From the NCBI RefSeq assembly GCF_003115845.1, contig NZ_KZ819023.1, forward strand, positions 334,920 through 398,919: a DNA stretch of 64,000 nt. Direction: 5' to 3'. This document shows positions 7,594-16,163 of the stretch, piece after piece. The notes beneath the pieces are model-generated. The model was not told the DNA's origin and ran no database searches. It saw only the letters and a program-made list of their open reading frames with translations. Made by a program: the position numbers and the translations under genes. This DNA comes from Brenneria roseae subsp. roseae (lineage in GTDB: Bacteria > Pseudomonadota > Gammaproteobacteria > Enterobacterales > Enterobacteriaceae). Each line of letters opens with the position of its first letter. Within the stretch, counting starts at the first letter, position 1.

Positions 7594-9312
7594 TTATTCC
7601 TCGATCGCAGCAGGCCGGCTTTCCGCAATGGCTTCCAGCGCCTGTGACAGCGAGCCGTAGAAACTGAGGCGGCCTTCAATGGGATGGACATTGGCACGGG
7701 CCAGCGTTTTTAACGGCTGGAACGGAATATCGGTAATGATCAGACGCTTGCCTGCCGGCAGCGTTTCGCTAAAGCGCAGGAGTGCGTTCAACCCGCCAGC
7801 GTCCAGCACCGGCACCGCATCCCATTGCAGAATAATGGTCTGATACGCTTCACTGCGCTGCATCAGATCGTTGAAGATACGTTCAGCGGCGGCGAAAAAT
7901 AGCGGTCCATTGACGCGCAGCACCAGGTGATCCGGTATCTTCGTATCAGGCAATTCGCTCAGTCTGGTCATTTGTGCGATACGGCGCATAAAGAGCAACG
8001 ACGCCAGCACAATCCCCACGGTGATGGCAATCACCATATCAAACAGCACGGTCAGTGACAGGCACAGAACCATCACGATGATGTCGTCTTTGGGACCGTG
8101 GCGCAGCAGATCGACGACCTTATGCGCTTCACTCATGTTCCAGGCGACAAGCAGCAACAATGACGCCATGGCAGCCAGCGGCAGATAAGAGAGCCAGGGC
8201 GCGAGAACCAATAGCGCCAATATCACCAGCAGGGCGTGGACCACGGCAGAGACGGGCGATGTCGCACCGGCCCGCACGTTGGCAGCGGAACGGGCAATGG
8301 CGGCGGTGGCGGTAATGCCGCCGAAGAATGGCGCGATGATATTACCAAACCCCTGACCCACCAGTTCGGTGTTCGAATGGTGTTTTTTGCCGGTCATGCC
8401 ATCCAGTACGACGGCACAGAGCAGGGATTCGATCGCGCCGAGCATTGCCATTGAGAAGGCGGCGGGCAGCAGGGCGGAAATGCTCTGCCAGTCCAGCGTC
8501 ATCGTCTGGCCGCCTGGCGCGGCAATGTCCCAGGGAAGAACCAGACGAGGCAGAATCGGGGGGATCCCCTGTCCCTGAGTGCCATCGGCGAGCAGGTAGC
8601 TAAAACGGGAGCCGATGGTCGCAACGTCCGTGCCAAACAACGACAAGATCCCCATTACCGCCATACCGGCGAGCAGCGCCGGCAGATGCCCGGGCAGACG
8701 AATACCCAGTTTAGGCCAGATAATCAGTACCAGAAGCGTGGCGACGCCGATCAGCGTATCGCCCAGTTGTAACGTCGGCAGGGCGTATGTGAGTGCCGCA
8801 ACCTTTTCAACATAGTGTTCGGGAACCACCGCCATATGCAGTCCAAAGAAATCCTTGATTTGCATGGTTGCGATGGTGATGGCAATCCCGGAGGTGAATC
8901 CCAGCGTGACTGACAGCGGGATATACTCAATTAGCCGTCCCAGACGGCAGACGCCCATCAATACCAGAAAGATGCCGGAAAGCAGTGTGGCGACCAACAG
9001 ACCAGACAGGCCGAACTGTTGGGAAACCGGATATAAAATGACGACAAAGGCCGCTGTCGGGCCGGAAACGCTATAGCGGGAACCACCGCTGATGGCGATA
9101 ATAATCCCGGCAACCGCGGAGGTATAAAGGCCATATTGCGGTGGCACGCCGCTGGCGATAGCCAATGCCATTGCCAGTGGTATGGCGATAATCCCAACCG
9201 TAATGCCTGCGATAATGTCATGAGTAAAGCGTTGTAGCGTATATTTTTCGCGCCAGCACGCTTCAATAAGTGCGCTGAACGGTTTGATACCGTTAATTCC
9301 GTGCGTTTTCAT
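7594..9312 (-). CDS. SulP-family anion transporter with STAS domain
   Basis: This 572-residue inner-membrane protein belongs to the SulP (SLC26-like) family. About 12-14 hydrophobic helices follow the family's N-terminal signature ([23 protein letters not shown], about 35-60). The C-terminal cytoplasmic STAS domain (about 440-560) includes [18 protein letters not shown] and [15 protein letters not shown]. The family moves sulfate, bicarbonate, dicarboxylates or other anions by symport or exchange. The enterobacterial DauA (YchM) carries C4-dicarboxylates, but sequence alone does not settle the substrate here. No clear Shine-Dalgarno precedes ATG 9312. The neighbour chaA is another ion transporter on the same strand, upstream and separated by a hairpin. 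Confidence 0.87.
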   Translation of the reverse strand: MKTHGINGIKPFSALIEACWREKYTLQRFTHDIIAGITVGIIAIPLAMALAIASGVPPQYGLYTSAVAGIIIAISGGSRYSVSGPTAAFVVILYPVSQQFGLSGLLVATLLSGIFLVLMGVCRLGRLIEYIPLSVTLGFTSGIAITIATMQIKDFFGLHMAVVPEHYVEKVAALTYALPTLQLGDTLIGVATLLVLIIWPKLGIRLPGHLPALLAGMAVMGILSLFGTDVATIGSRFSYLLADGTQGQGIPPILPRLVLPWDIAAPGGQTMTLDWQSISALLPAAFSMAMLGAIESLLCAVVLDGMTGKKHHSNTELVGQGFGNIIAPFFGGITATAAIARSAANVRAGATSPVSAVVHALLVILALLVLAPWLSYLPLAAMASLLLLVAWNMSEAHKVVDLLRHGPKDDIIVMVLCLSLTVLFDMVIAITVGIVLASLLFMRRIAQMTRLSELPDTKIPDHLVLRVNGPLFFAAAERIFNDLMQRSEAYQTIILQWDAVPVLDAGGLNALLRFSETLPAGKRLIITDIPFQPLKTLARANVHPIEGRLSFYGSLSQALEAIAESRPAAIEE

Positions 9313-9445
9313 CTAAGAAAGAACCAATAAAGAAACAAAGAATGGCGGGCCAGTTGGGTCCGTCGTAGACAAGCCGGGGTATACGATACGCCTGATGCTC
9401 TTCAGAGATCCAGATATACATCAAACGGAAGCGAACTATGAGGAC

Positions 9446-9466
9446 GATGCCGCAGAATGCGGCATC
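9446..9466 (-). terminator. Hairpin after chaA
   Basis: GATGCCGCA and TGCGGCATC form a 9-bp stem with a GAA loop, 17 bases past the chaA stop. There is no clean U-tract, so it may act as a weak terminator or an mRNA end stabiliser. Confidence 0.45.
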
Positions 9467-9482
9467 GGTAAAATGAGAGGTT

Positions 9483-10577
9483 TTACAGCATGATGGTCAT
9501 CAGGTAAGCGGCGAAAAGGGCAAGGTGCGCGCTACCGCTGAGAACGTTGGTTCTACCGGTTGAAAACGTAATATGACACAGTACCAGTACGGACAGCATG
9601 ACGACGATATGCGGCATATCCAGTCCGAAGTTCAGCGAGCGGCCCGTCAGCATTGCAATCACGGTTACCGTGGGCACGGTCAGGGATATGGTGGCCAGCA
9701 CGGAACCGAAAAACAGATTCATGGCGCGCTGTACCTGATTTTTCAGGACCGCCCGAATGGCGCCTAATCCTTCCGGCGACAGAATCAGCAATGCGACCAG
9801 AAAACCGGTAAACTGCGTCGGCGCGTTCATTTCTGTCAGCAGTGTTTCCAGCGGCATGGAGTTCATTTTGGTTACGCTGATAACGGCGATCAGATGGATC
9901 AGCAACCATACGGTATGCCATAACGAACTGTGCGCTGAGGGTTTGCCATGATGAGGATCGTCGCCTTCGTCTTCATGCTCGTAAACAAACAGACTTTGGT
10001 GCGTTCGGGTTTGAATCAACAGAAATACGCCGTACATCGCGGCGGAAATCAGTGCGATGATCAGTGACTGACCGACGCTGAAATTCCCGTCCGGCAAGGC
10101 GCTGGGGAAAACCAGCACCAGCACCGACAGCGGGAAAATCGCCATCAGATATTGTTTGATGCCGCTCAGGTTGACGTATTGGGTTGCAAATTTGCGTCCC
10201 CCCAGCAGTAAAGCGAAACCAACCAGACCGCCGGTTACGATCACAATGATGGAATATAGCGTATCACGCATCAGGTTGGGGCCGGCATCGCCGGTGGCCA
10301 TTAAGGCCGATATCAGGCTGACTTCAAGAATCACGACCGACAGGCTGAGAATTAATGAACCATAGGGTTCGCCCAGTCGATGCGCCAGCACGTCGGCATG
10401 GCGGACAACGCTGAATGCGCTGAAAAGAATGCCGGCTAACGCGAGTAGGTTAATGCCCATAATGGCGAAGAAATCTTGCGAGTTCCCCCACAGGAACAGA
10501 ACGATCAACGCGATGATGGGAAGAATAAGCGAATATTCCTGATGACGGGTTTTGACAACCTCAGGGTGAGACTTCAT
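9483..10577 (-). CDS. chaA: Sodium(potassium)-calcium/proton antiporter ChaA
   Basis: ChaA exports Na+, K+ or Ca2+ in exchange for protons at alkaline pH or high salt. The 364-residue protein is close to E. coli ChaA along its length. It has 11 or so transmembrane helices, the repeated acidic helix motifs LGEPYGSLILSLSVVILEV and LLILSPEGLGAI of the CaCA/CAX superfamily, and the acidic-histidine loop YEHEDEGDDPHHGKPSAH at about 199-216. Ribosome site AAGGAGA lies 11 bases before the ATG. In E. coli chaA is followed by chaB and chaC. Here chaB is missing and chaC lies 1.4 kb away on the other strand, separated by a siderophore reductase gene. Confidence 0.95.
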   Translation of the reverse strand: MKSHPEVVKTRHQEYSLILPIIALIVLFLWGNSQDFFAIMGINLLALAGILFSAFSVVRHADVLAHRLGEPYGSLILSLSVVILEVSLISALMATGDAGPNLMRDTLYSIIVIVTGGLVGFALLLGGRKFATQYVNLSGIKQYLMAIFPLSVLVLVFPSALPDGNFSVGQSLIIALISAAMYGVFLLIQTRTHQSLFVYEHEDEGDDPHHGKPSAHSSLWHTVWLLIHLIAVISVTKMNSMPLETLLTEMNAPTQFTGFLVALLILSPEGLGAIRAVLKNQVQRAMNLFFGSVLATISLTVPTVTVIAMLTGRSLNFGLDMPHIVVMLSVLVLCHITFSTGRTNVLSGSAHLALFAAYLMTIML

Positions 10578-10770
10578 TGCGGGGGGTTCTCCTTATCCAA
10601 CGGAATTATGCACAGAGGCAAAAAATAGTACGTCATTAAAAGGCTTCTTACGGCAAAGACGTTACTAAAAAGTAGTTATAGCGTAAAAAGAAAGTATTAG
10701 GTTAACAGATTCTGTGAGGCTCGCCGGATTTTTTTACGGTTTTTTACGTTTGGTAATAAAATTAAAATGA

Positions 10771-10797
10771 AAAGGGAGAATGTAATTATTTTCTCCC
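10771..10797 (-). terminator. Rho-independent terminator after the siderophore-interacting protein gene
   Basis: On the minus strand GGGAGAA pairs with TTCTCCC, followed by TTTTCATTTTAATTTT, a good U-rich tail. It lies 33 bases past the stop at 10830. Confidence 0.7.
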
Positions 10798-10829
10798 TAT
10801 ATAGATAATATTAAATGTTTTTTTTATGG

Positions 10830-11666
10830 TTAATCGTCAGGATTGTCCATGATATCGTGGCGTTTGCGATGATAAGCTTCTTCATTTAGCCCTTCTCGCC
10901 AGTAAGGGACGGCATAAAGCTGATTACGTTCACATCCACGTTCTCTGCGGACATAGCGACGCAGTTGAACCACCAGTTGGTCTTCTCCGGCAAGCCAATA
11001 GAACGCCTGTTCTGCGTTTTCCTGATGCGGCAAGGCGCGGAAGCGATTAATCGCCTCGTCAGTGGTTTCGGTTCCACCCACCACCCAGTGGAGGGTTATT
11101 CGGTCGGGTTTCACTAAATCGAGAATATCCGCACTGCTGTCAACCCGAATAACGGCGTGTCCCTGGGCATCATCCGGTAAATTTTCCAGCAGGGCGGCAA
11201 TAGCGGGTAACGCAGAGGGATCGCCAGCCAGATAATATGCCGCAGCGGGCGGCAACATCGGATGCGGACCGCCGGGTGAGGTAATACCGATGTAATCCCC
11301 GGTTTTTGCCTGCCGGGCGAAACTGACCGCCGGACCGGCATGATCGTGCATGGCAAAGACGATATCCAACTCGGCTGCTTCCTGGCGTACCGCCCGAATG
11401 GTATAGGTTCGAACGATAGGACGAATTTCACCTTCCGGCCAGACCGGGCGGCCGTGTTCGCCGAACGTCGGCAGCGTCGGGATCTGCTGCCCCTGTTGTG
11501 GAATAAACAGCTTGATATGCGCACCGTGGCGATCGGCGGGATAGTGACGTAATGCGTCGCCGTGGAACGTTATGCAGCGTAAGCGTGGGGAAATATCGTG
11601 AATATGTTTAACTTGAATAAGAGTAAGATGATGCGAGCGTTTGCCCGTAGACGCAGGATTTGCCAT
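10830..11666 (-). CDS. Siderophore-interacting protein / ferric-siderophore reductase (ViuB/YqjH type)
   Basis: The 278-residue cytoplasmic flavoprotein resembles the SIP family, which reduces ferric siderophores to free iron. An N-terminal FAD-binding barrel (about 15-125) contains RTYTIRA, the family's isoalloxazine-binding R-x-Y-S/T. The SIP C-terminal domain follows, with GDPSALPAIAALLE and the WLAGED segment. The ATG at 11666 is preceded by AGGAG at eight bases; a frame-shifted ATG overlaps it. A near-perfect Fur box lies upstream, so expression should be iron-repressed. No siderophore biosynthesis or receptor genes are nearby. Confidence 0.88.
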   Translation of the reverse strand: MANPASTGKRSHHLTLIQVKHIHDISPRLRCITFHGDALRHYPADRHGAHIKLFIPQQGQQIPTLPTFGEHGRPVWPEGEIRPIVRTYTIRAVRQEAAELDIVFAMHDHAGPAVSFARQAKTGDYIGITSPGGPHPMLPPAAAYYLAGDPSALPAIAALLENLPDDAQGHAVIRVDSSADILDLVKPDRITLHWVVGGTETTDEAINRFRALPHQENAEQAFYWLAGEDQLVVQLRRYVRRERGCERNQLYAVPYWREGLNEEAYHRKRHDIMDNPDD

Positions 11667-11720
11667 TCATGTCTCCTGGGTGAATCGTGAGGCGCCATGT
11701 CGTTGATTCTATCATGGAAC

Positions 11721-11735
11721 TGATAACGATTATCA
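11721..11735 (-). promoter_or_regulatory. Fur box of the siderophore-interacting protein gene
   Basis: TGATAACGATTATCA matches the 7-1-7 Fur consensus TGATAATNATTATCA at all but one defined position. It lies 54-69 bases upstream of the start at 11666, where a repressor would cover the promoter. Confidence 0.8.
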
Positions 11736-11861
11736 AATACTAAAAAAGTGATATTTGTCGCCGCTTATATCCGTCATATTTCCAGTCGCATGCGTCGACT
11801 GCCTTTTGAAATTGATGGGTATAGCGGTGTAAGTGATAACGATGTGAGCTTTTTTGCTTTT

Positions 11862-11877
11862 TGTGATCGAAATCAAA
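11862..11877 (+). promoter_or_regulatory. CRP/FNR-like site upstream of chaC
   Basis: TGTGATCGAAATCAAA has a full CRP left half (TGTGA) with a partial right half. It also fits the FNR pattern (TTGAT-N4-ATCAA) at nine of ten positions. It lies about 140 bases before the chaC start in the 349-bp divergent region. The function is inferred only from the motif. Confidence 0.4.
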
Positions 11878-12015
11878 CTTGATTGCTGAGCCGGAAATGA
11901 ATAACCTCATATTTATTGTTGCCGCAAAATTAAGCAAACGGAATGCATGGGGTTTTAAGGTTGGGGCGACAATAGACCTGATAGGCAGAAATGGTATGGT
12001 CGGGAGCTGTCAGTA

Positions 12016-12702
12016 GTGTTAACTCGTGAGTTTTTGCAGAAAGCAGATTGTAGAACGTCTTTTGGTTGTATAGAAGAAACCTTATTACTTACGCCGCAGC
12101 AGCGGGCGGACTCGCTGGCAAAAACATTGGCGCGCCGGCCTGACGACAGCCCGGTTTGGGTTTTCGGTTATGGTTCTCTGATGTGGAACCCGGTTTTCGA
12201 TCCGGAAGAAGCCTGTCTGGCGACATTGCATGGATGGCATCGTGCGTTTTGCTTACGCCTGACGGCCGGGCGCGGCACCGTTAGTCAGCCGGGGCGCATG
12301 CTGGCGCTGAAGCCGGGCGGACAAACGACCGGTTTGGCATTCCGCCTGCCGGAAACCTCGCTGCGGGAAGATTTGGAATTGCTGTGGAAGCGGGAAATGC
12401 TGACCGGCTGTTATCGGCCGTTATGGTGTGAACTGCATCAGCAGAATAGTGACACTGTCACTGCGCTGGTGTTTGTTTCCGAACCTGCGCATCCGCTGAT
12501 TGAACAGGATACCTGCATTCAGAAAATTGCTCCCTTGATAGCCCGGGCCAGCGGTCCATTAGGCACGAATGCTCAATATTTATTTGCGTTGGAGCAAGTG
12601 TTGAACAACCACGGCATGGCAGATGAAGGATTAAGCGAGCTGGCTCAGCGAGTGCGCGCTCTGCAACAGCAGGGCGCGGCGAATAACAGGGAAAACGGCT
12701 GA
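12016..12702 (+). CDS. chaC: Glutathione-specific gamma-glutamylcyclotransferase ChaC
   Basis: ChaC cleaves glutathione to 5-oxoproline and Cys-Gly in the cytoplasm. The 228-residue protein has the family's substrate-binding loop VFGYGSLMWNP (about 50-60) and a catalytic Glu in the LLWKREM segment. Its closing part, GPLGTNAQYLF, matches E. coli ChaC closely. Translation most likely starts at the GTG at 12016 (MLTREFLQKADC), with GGGAG about nine bases upstream. An ATG alternative does not exist close by. A short palindromic hairpin overlaps the stop codon (12698-12716). Confidence 0.93.
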   Translation: MLTREFLQKADCRTSFGCIEETLLLTPQQRADSLAKTLARRPDDSPVWVFGYGSLMWNPVFDPEEACLATLHGWHRAFCLRLTAGRGTVSQPGRMLALKPGGQTTGLAFRLPETSLREDLELLWKREMLTGCYRPLWCELHQQNSDTVTALVFVSEPAHPLIEQDTCIQKIAPLIARASGPLGTNAQYLFALEQVLNNHGMADEGLSELAQRVRALQQQGAANNRENG

Positions 12703-12764
12703 CCGGTACGGTCAGCGGGCGCGCTTTCGACACGCTCGCTGACGTTCAACTTTTCACGCCGGAC

Positions 12765-13808
12765 TTACCAGCCTACGCCGACACCCATGGTGTAGAGGGT
12801 ATCATCAACGTCGCCCTGAGCGCTGTCGATACGGGTACGCGACACTTTCATACTCATTGAAGACCAGTCGGTCAGCTTAAAGCGCAGACCCGCTTCCGCT
12901 TTCAGATACAGCGGTGCGGTGGCGTCGAAGGAGCGGCCCAATTCACCGTTGGTGAAGGCTTCTACCGATTTACTGTACAGATAACGGTTGTAAGCCCATT
13001 TCACACCGCCGGTGTAGAAATCATCTTCCCCTTCATCCTGATAGACATAGGTCTGGGTGCTGACCAGCGTGGTCAGTGAGAACGCGCCAAGATCGTTATC
13101 CCAGAACTGATAGCCCGGACCAAGACCGAACGAGCGGCTGATTTTGATGCTTTCAATCCAGTCGCGTTTGTACTGATAACGTCCCTGCCAGAACCAGTTT
13201 TCATCCACGAATTTATCCAGCGCATATTCGCCACCCGCGTTTTTGGTGCTCTCAACGCTATCTTCTTTCGCCAGATGATAGCTGGCATCAATGTTATGAC
13301 GCCAGGTGCCGTGTCGTGCCTGTGTGGTCAGGCTGGCATCATAGTTGTCGGTTTCGGTCGAACTTTTTTTGTGCGACATCCCCGCATCGATGTTGCCTTT
13401 CCAGACGAAGTCTTTCACTAACGGCTTTTGGGCAACGATGGACGTAATCTCGGAAAGAGGCAGCGTCTGTGGACCACCGGCCTCGTTGGCGAGCGAGGGG
13501 CTGGCGATGATGACGCGGTTCTCGCCAGCCTTAACGGCCGGGTAGAGAACGCCTTCCTGGTAACGGTCGCCTTGAATGACCAGACCGTGATCGGTTTCAA
13601 AGGTTTTTACCTTATCCCAGGAAACGGAGATCGTGCCGGCATAATCGGTAGTGAGGAATAATTTTCCGCCGTCAAGCAGCGTGATTTTACCGCTGAGCTG
13701 ATCGCCGTTGGTCAACCAGATGGTATCCGCACGGCTTTGAGAAATACCTGTGGAAGCAAGCGCGATAACCAGGCTCAGGGAAGATATTGCGTGTTTGGAT
13801 AGTGTCAT
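12765..13808 (-). CDS. ydiY: YdiY-like DUF481 outer-membrane protein
   Basis: The protein of about 347 residues has a signal peptide (MTLSKHAISSLSLVIALAST, cut near SRA-DT). An N-terminal periplasmic domain follows (IWLTNGDQLSGKITLLDGG, an SH3-like module repeated in tandem). The C-terminal part of about 220 residues is made of alternating, aromatic-capped strands ending in VGVGW, as in outer-membrane barrels of the DUF481/YdiY family. E. coli ydiY is acid-induced; the role is unknown. I chose ATG 13808 because the signal peptide begins there. A Met 14 codons upstream would add a non-signal-like extension. Neither start has a good ribosome site. Confidence 0.82.
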   Translation of the reverse strand: MTLSKHAISSLSLVIALASTGISQSRADTIWLTNGDQLSGKITLLDGGKLFLTTDYAGTISVSWDKVKTFETDHGLVIQGDRYQEGVLYPAVKAGENRVIIASPSLANEAGGPQTLPLSEITSIVAQKPLVKDFVWKGNIDAGMSHKKSSTETDNYDASLTTQARHGTWRHNIDASYHLAKEDSVESTKNAGGEYALDKFVDENWFWQGRYQYKRDWIESIKISRSFGLGPGYQFWDNDLGAFSLTTLVSTQTYVYQDEGEDDFYTGGVKWAYNRYLYSKSVEAFTNGELGRSFDATAPLYLKAEAGLRFKLTDWSSMSMKVSRTRIDSAQGDVDDTLYTMGVGVGW

Positions 13809-14137
13809 TTTGCCAGATAAACAGTGGTGACAAGGGTTGAAAGACGTCATTTGAGACGTGCCGCCGATGAATAATGAACCGGGTTGGTTTCATCCGGAAC
13901 GGCAAACATTAGCAGGAATTGAAGTGGGGCTCTAGCCAAAAACGAAGATTGGTTAGAATGTAAATAGTTATAAAAGATACGTTTGATGATTAACGGCTAT
14001 AACGAGATGTTTGTCACATTTTGAAATCGGTCGTTAGCGCCCAAAAAGGCAGGGTTTAAGGGACGGTGATACCCCGAACCGCTGGCTTGATGCAGCGATT
14101 CGGGGGCGGCGGGGAAGCCCGGCAACGATTGAATAAT
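13809..14137. other. Intergenic region with one structured element, no gene
   Basis: About 330 bases between two minus-strand genes hold no supported frame. A GC-rich inverted repeat at about 14072-14106 (CCCCGAACCGCTGG against GCAGCGATTCGGGG, one G-U pair) lies 31 bases past the acyltransferase stop. It is a likely transcript end without a strong U-tract. The ydiY-like promoter should lie nearer 13830-13980, which is AT-rich. Confidence 0.45.
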
Positions 14138-15418
14138 TTATGACGATGTCTGCGTCTGCGAAGACGCGGTGCGGGGCGTCAGGAAGCGTGACGTCAGGAA
14201 CTGACGAACGCGTGAAACGATGCGCTCCTGAAACAGGACGCACAGGGCGACGGTGGAGATCAGGAAAATGATATACCCGGTTATGGATAACTGAACCTGT
14301 CCGGCAGCGGCAATACATTGATCCCAATCGGTGAAGCAGGCCATTGGGTTGCCTCGCACCAACTGCTCCAGCGTGCGGAACAGGTTAAACAATGGCACGT
14401 GCAGGGCAAAAATAGACAGCGAGGCGGCGCCCAGGCGAGGGGACCAATGCCGCAGCCATTCGCTATTGGGGTCGCGCGCCAGCGCACTGATGCAAACCAG
14501 TCCGACCTGTGCAGGCAACAGCAACCCATTGTGCAGCAGGAAATACCAGTATGCTTCACCGTGAGTGAACAGCCAGGTTGCTACGATAAAGTTGGCAATA
14601 ATGAACAGCGCAATACCATAGCACAGCCCTTTGCTCAGTGGCTGAACCTCTTTTTGACGATATTTGCGGAAAAGGGCATACCCGACGATCCCCGCTAAAA
14701 ACTCCGGTAAACGGAAGATCGGACCGCGCTGTAGCAGTCCGGTGTAGGGCATGCCGTATTGCCCTTGCCAGATAACCCAGACCGGCGGCAACAGATAGAG
14801 CAGGCAGATAATGCCCATCCACAGCCAGGGAAAACGACTGTTAAGCAGGCGCGGAGCCAGCAGAGGAAACAACAGATAGAAAAAGAACAGCGTGGAAAGC
14901 GACCATAGCGGGGCATTAAACGTCAGGAAGTAAGGGTTCCACGCCTGTAGCATCAACAGTTGCAAAATGCTGTTAAACGCCAACTGGGCATTGGTCATAT
15001 AGTGGCGCAACGTTTCCGGGTCGGCCGCGGGATCGTTGGTATCATAAATCACGAAACGGGCGCTGGCGACTTGTCCTTCCGGCGGAACCGCCAGCCATTG
15101 CATCAGTGTCACCACGGCAATCGACGACAGCAGCGCGATGATATGGATGGGATAAAGGTTGAAGAGACGTTTGGCCCAGAAGTGTCGGGCAGGCTCACGT
15201 AAACGCCCGTCTTTGATATAAACGTGTGCCAATAGAAAACCAGACAACACAAAAAATGTGCTGGTAGCAAAAAAGCCCATACTGGTGAGCTCGGGCAAAA
15301 ATGGCACTCGCGCACGCTGGGGATAAATATGTGCCGTGTGATAGATCATCACGTAGCAGCCGAGCAAAAATCGCAGCCATTCCAGCCCGATAAATCGCTC
15401 TTTACTGACTTTTCTCAT
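14138..15418 (-). CDS. Acyltransferase 3 family membrane protein (OafA/YrhL type)
   Basis: The protein of about 426 residues is an integral membrane acyltransferase-3 protein. The N-terminal segment RFIGLEWLRFLLGCYVMIYHTAH contains the R-x(10)-H pattern that holds the catalytic His. About ten transmembrane helices follow. The F-F-x-L-S-G-F-L motif (STFFVLSGFLLAHVYIK) and the RLFNLYPIHII segment with the second conserved Arg are also family hallmarks. These enzymes transfer acetyl or other acyl groups to sugars of O-antigen, exopolysaccharide or peptidoglycan. The acceptor here cannot be told because no polysaccharide genes are adjacent. ATG 15418 has GAGGAGTGAC directly before it. Confidence 0.87.
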   Translation of the reverse strand: MRKVSKERFIGLEWLRFLLGCYVMIYHTAHIYPQRARVPFLPELTSMGFFATSTFFVLSGFLLAHVYIKDGRLREPARHFWAKRLFNLYPIHIIALLSSIAVVTLMQWLAVPPEGQVASARFVIYDTNDPAADPETLRHYMTNAQLAFNSILQLLMLQAWNPYFLTFNAPLWSLSTLFFFYLLFPLLAPRLLNSRFPWLWMGIICLLYLLPPVWVIWQGQYGMPYTGLLQRGPIFRLPEFLAGIVGYALFRKYRQKEVQPLSKGLCYGIALFIIANFIVATWLFTHGEAYWYFLLHNGLLLPAQVGLVCISALARDPNSEWLRHWSPRLGAASLSIFALHVPLFNLFRTLEQLVRGNPMACFTDWDQCIAAAGQVQLSITGYIIFLISTVALCVLFQERIVSRVRQFLTSRFLTPRTASSQTQTSS

Positions 15419-15836
15419 GTCACTCCTCAACGTTAAGCCTGTTGAAACAGCTCAAAAGCGCTGTAGCAACGTAGTTTAGACGAGAGTAACGTTGCATTAA
15501 TTAAGATTATGTCTACAAACACCGCGTTCGTTTAGGAACGGTTTACTTTTGTCATGCGGTGTTGACGGGCGTATCGGACGATTGCTGCTTTTAACAGCAT
15601 CGGGGGCCTTTTATCACCAAAATGTTAAATCGCAGTGTCATTATCGTGCCGGGGCTGACGCGGTTTTTGCTGTGCCCGCTGATTCGTCATCGCCGTTGAC
15701 GATTAACGTCAGATCGTTTGTTATCATCAATCTACCTGACGGTTTTTCCAATCTTTGTCTATACTTGGATTCGCGCTTTATCTATCGACTGTTGATAAGG
15801 GTAACGGCGTTATGGAACTAAAAAAGTGAGGTGGTT
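15419..15836. other. Divergent intergenic region, no supported gene
   Basis: About 420 bases separate the acyltransferase gene from the GlsB/YmgE gene, read in opposite directions. A 90-codon frame at 15549-15821 has no ribosome site and no recognisable similarity, so I leave it out. Promoters for both neighbours must lie here. I see no specific operator. Confidence 0.5.
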
Positions 15837-16085
15837 ATGGGGATTTTATCCTGGGTTATTTTTGGTTTAATCGCCGGTATTCTGGCGAAGTGGATTATGC
15901 CGGGTAGAGACGGCGGCGGATTCTTTCTGACGATCGTACTCGGTATTGTGGGGGCGGTTGTTGGGGGATATATCAGCACCTTCTTCGGTTTTGGCCGGGT
16001 GGATGGGTTTAATTTCGGAAGTTTCGTTGTCGCCGTGATCGGCGCCATTGTGGTGTTGTGGATATACCGTAAGATTCGCAGCTAA
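15837..16085 (+). CDS. GlsB/YeaQ/YmgE family stress-response membrane protein
   Basis: The protein of about 82 residues has three hydrophobic helices with Gly-rich packing motifs: GILSWVIFGLIAGILAKWIMPG, then GGGFFLTIVLGIVGAVVGGY and a C-terminal VVAVIGAIVVLWIYRKI. This is the usual transglycosylase-associated (Tag/YeaQ/YmgE) layout. The family sits in the inner membrane and is stress-induced, with no known enzymatic role. GAGGTGG lies just before the ATG at 15837. A GTG two codons earlier is less likely. A strong terminator follows. Confidence 0.88.
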   Translation: MGILSWVIFGLIAGILAKWIMPGRDGGGFFLTIVLGIVGAVVGGYISTFFGFGRVDGFNFGSFVVAVIGAIVVLWIYRKIRS

Positions 16086-16098
16086 TTAGTTAAACGAC

Positions 16099-16143
16099 AA
16101 GAGAGACGCCGTCCCGTTCATTAGCGGGGCGGCGTCTCTCTTT
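16099..16143. terminator. Strong bidirectional terminator
   Basis: AAGAGAGACGCCG...CGGCGTCTCTCTT forms a long stem (about 17 bp, one bulge) with A-rich and T-rich flanks. It lies between the stress-protein gene and the convergent ABC ATPase gene. Confidence 0.85.
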
Positions 16144-16163
16144 AGTAAGGGAGAGCAATCACC

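Noticed and set aside
11716-11745. GGAACT near the Fur box as a possible hrp box
   Set aside because: No CCAC-type -10 at the right distance; the Fur box explains the sequence.
15549-15821. 90-codon plus-strand frame before the GlsB/YmgE gene
   Set aside because: No ribosome site or recognisable domain, and it fills the region where promoters must lie.
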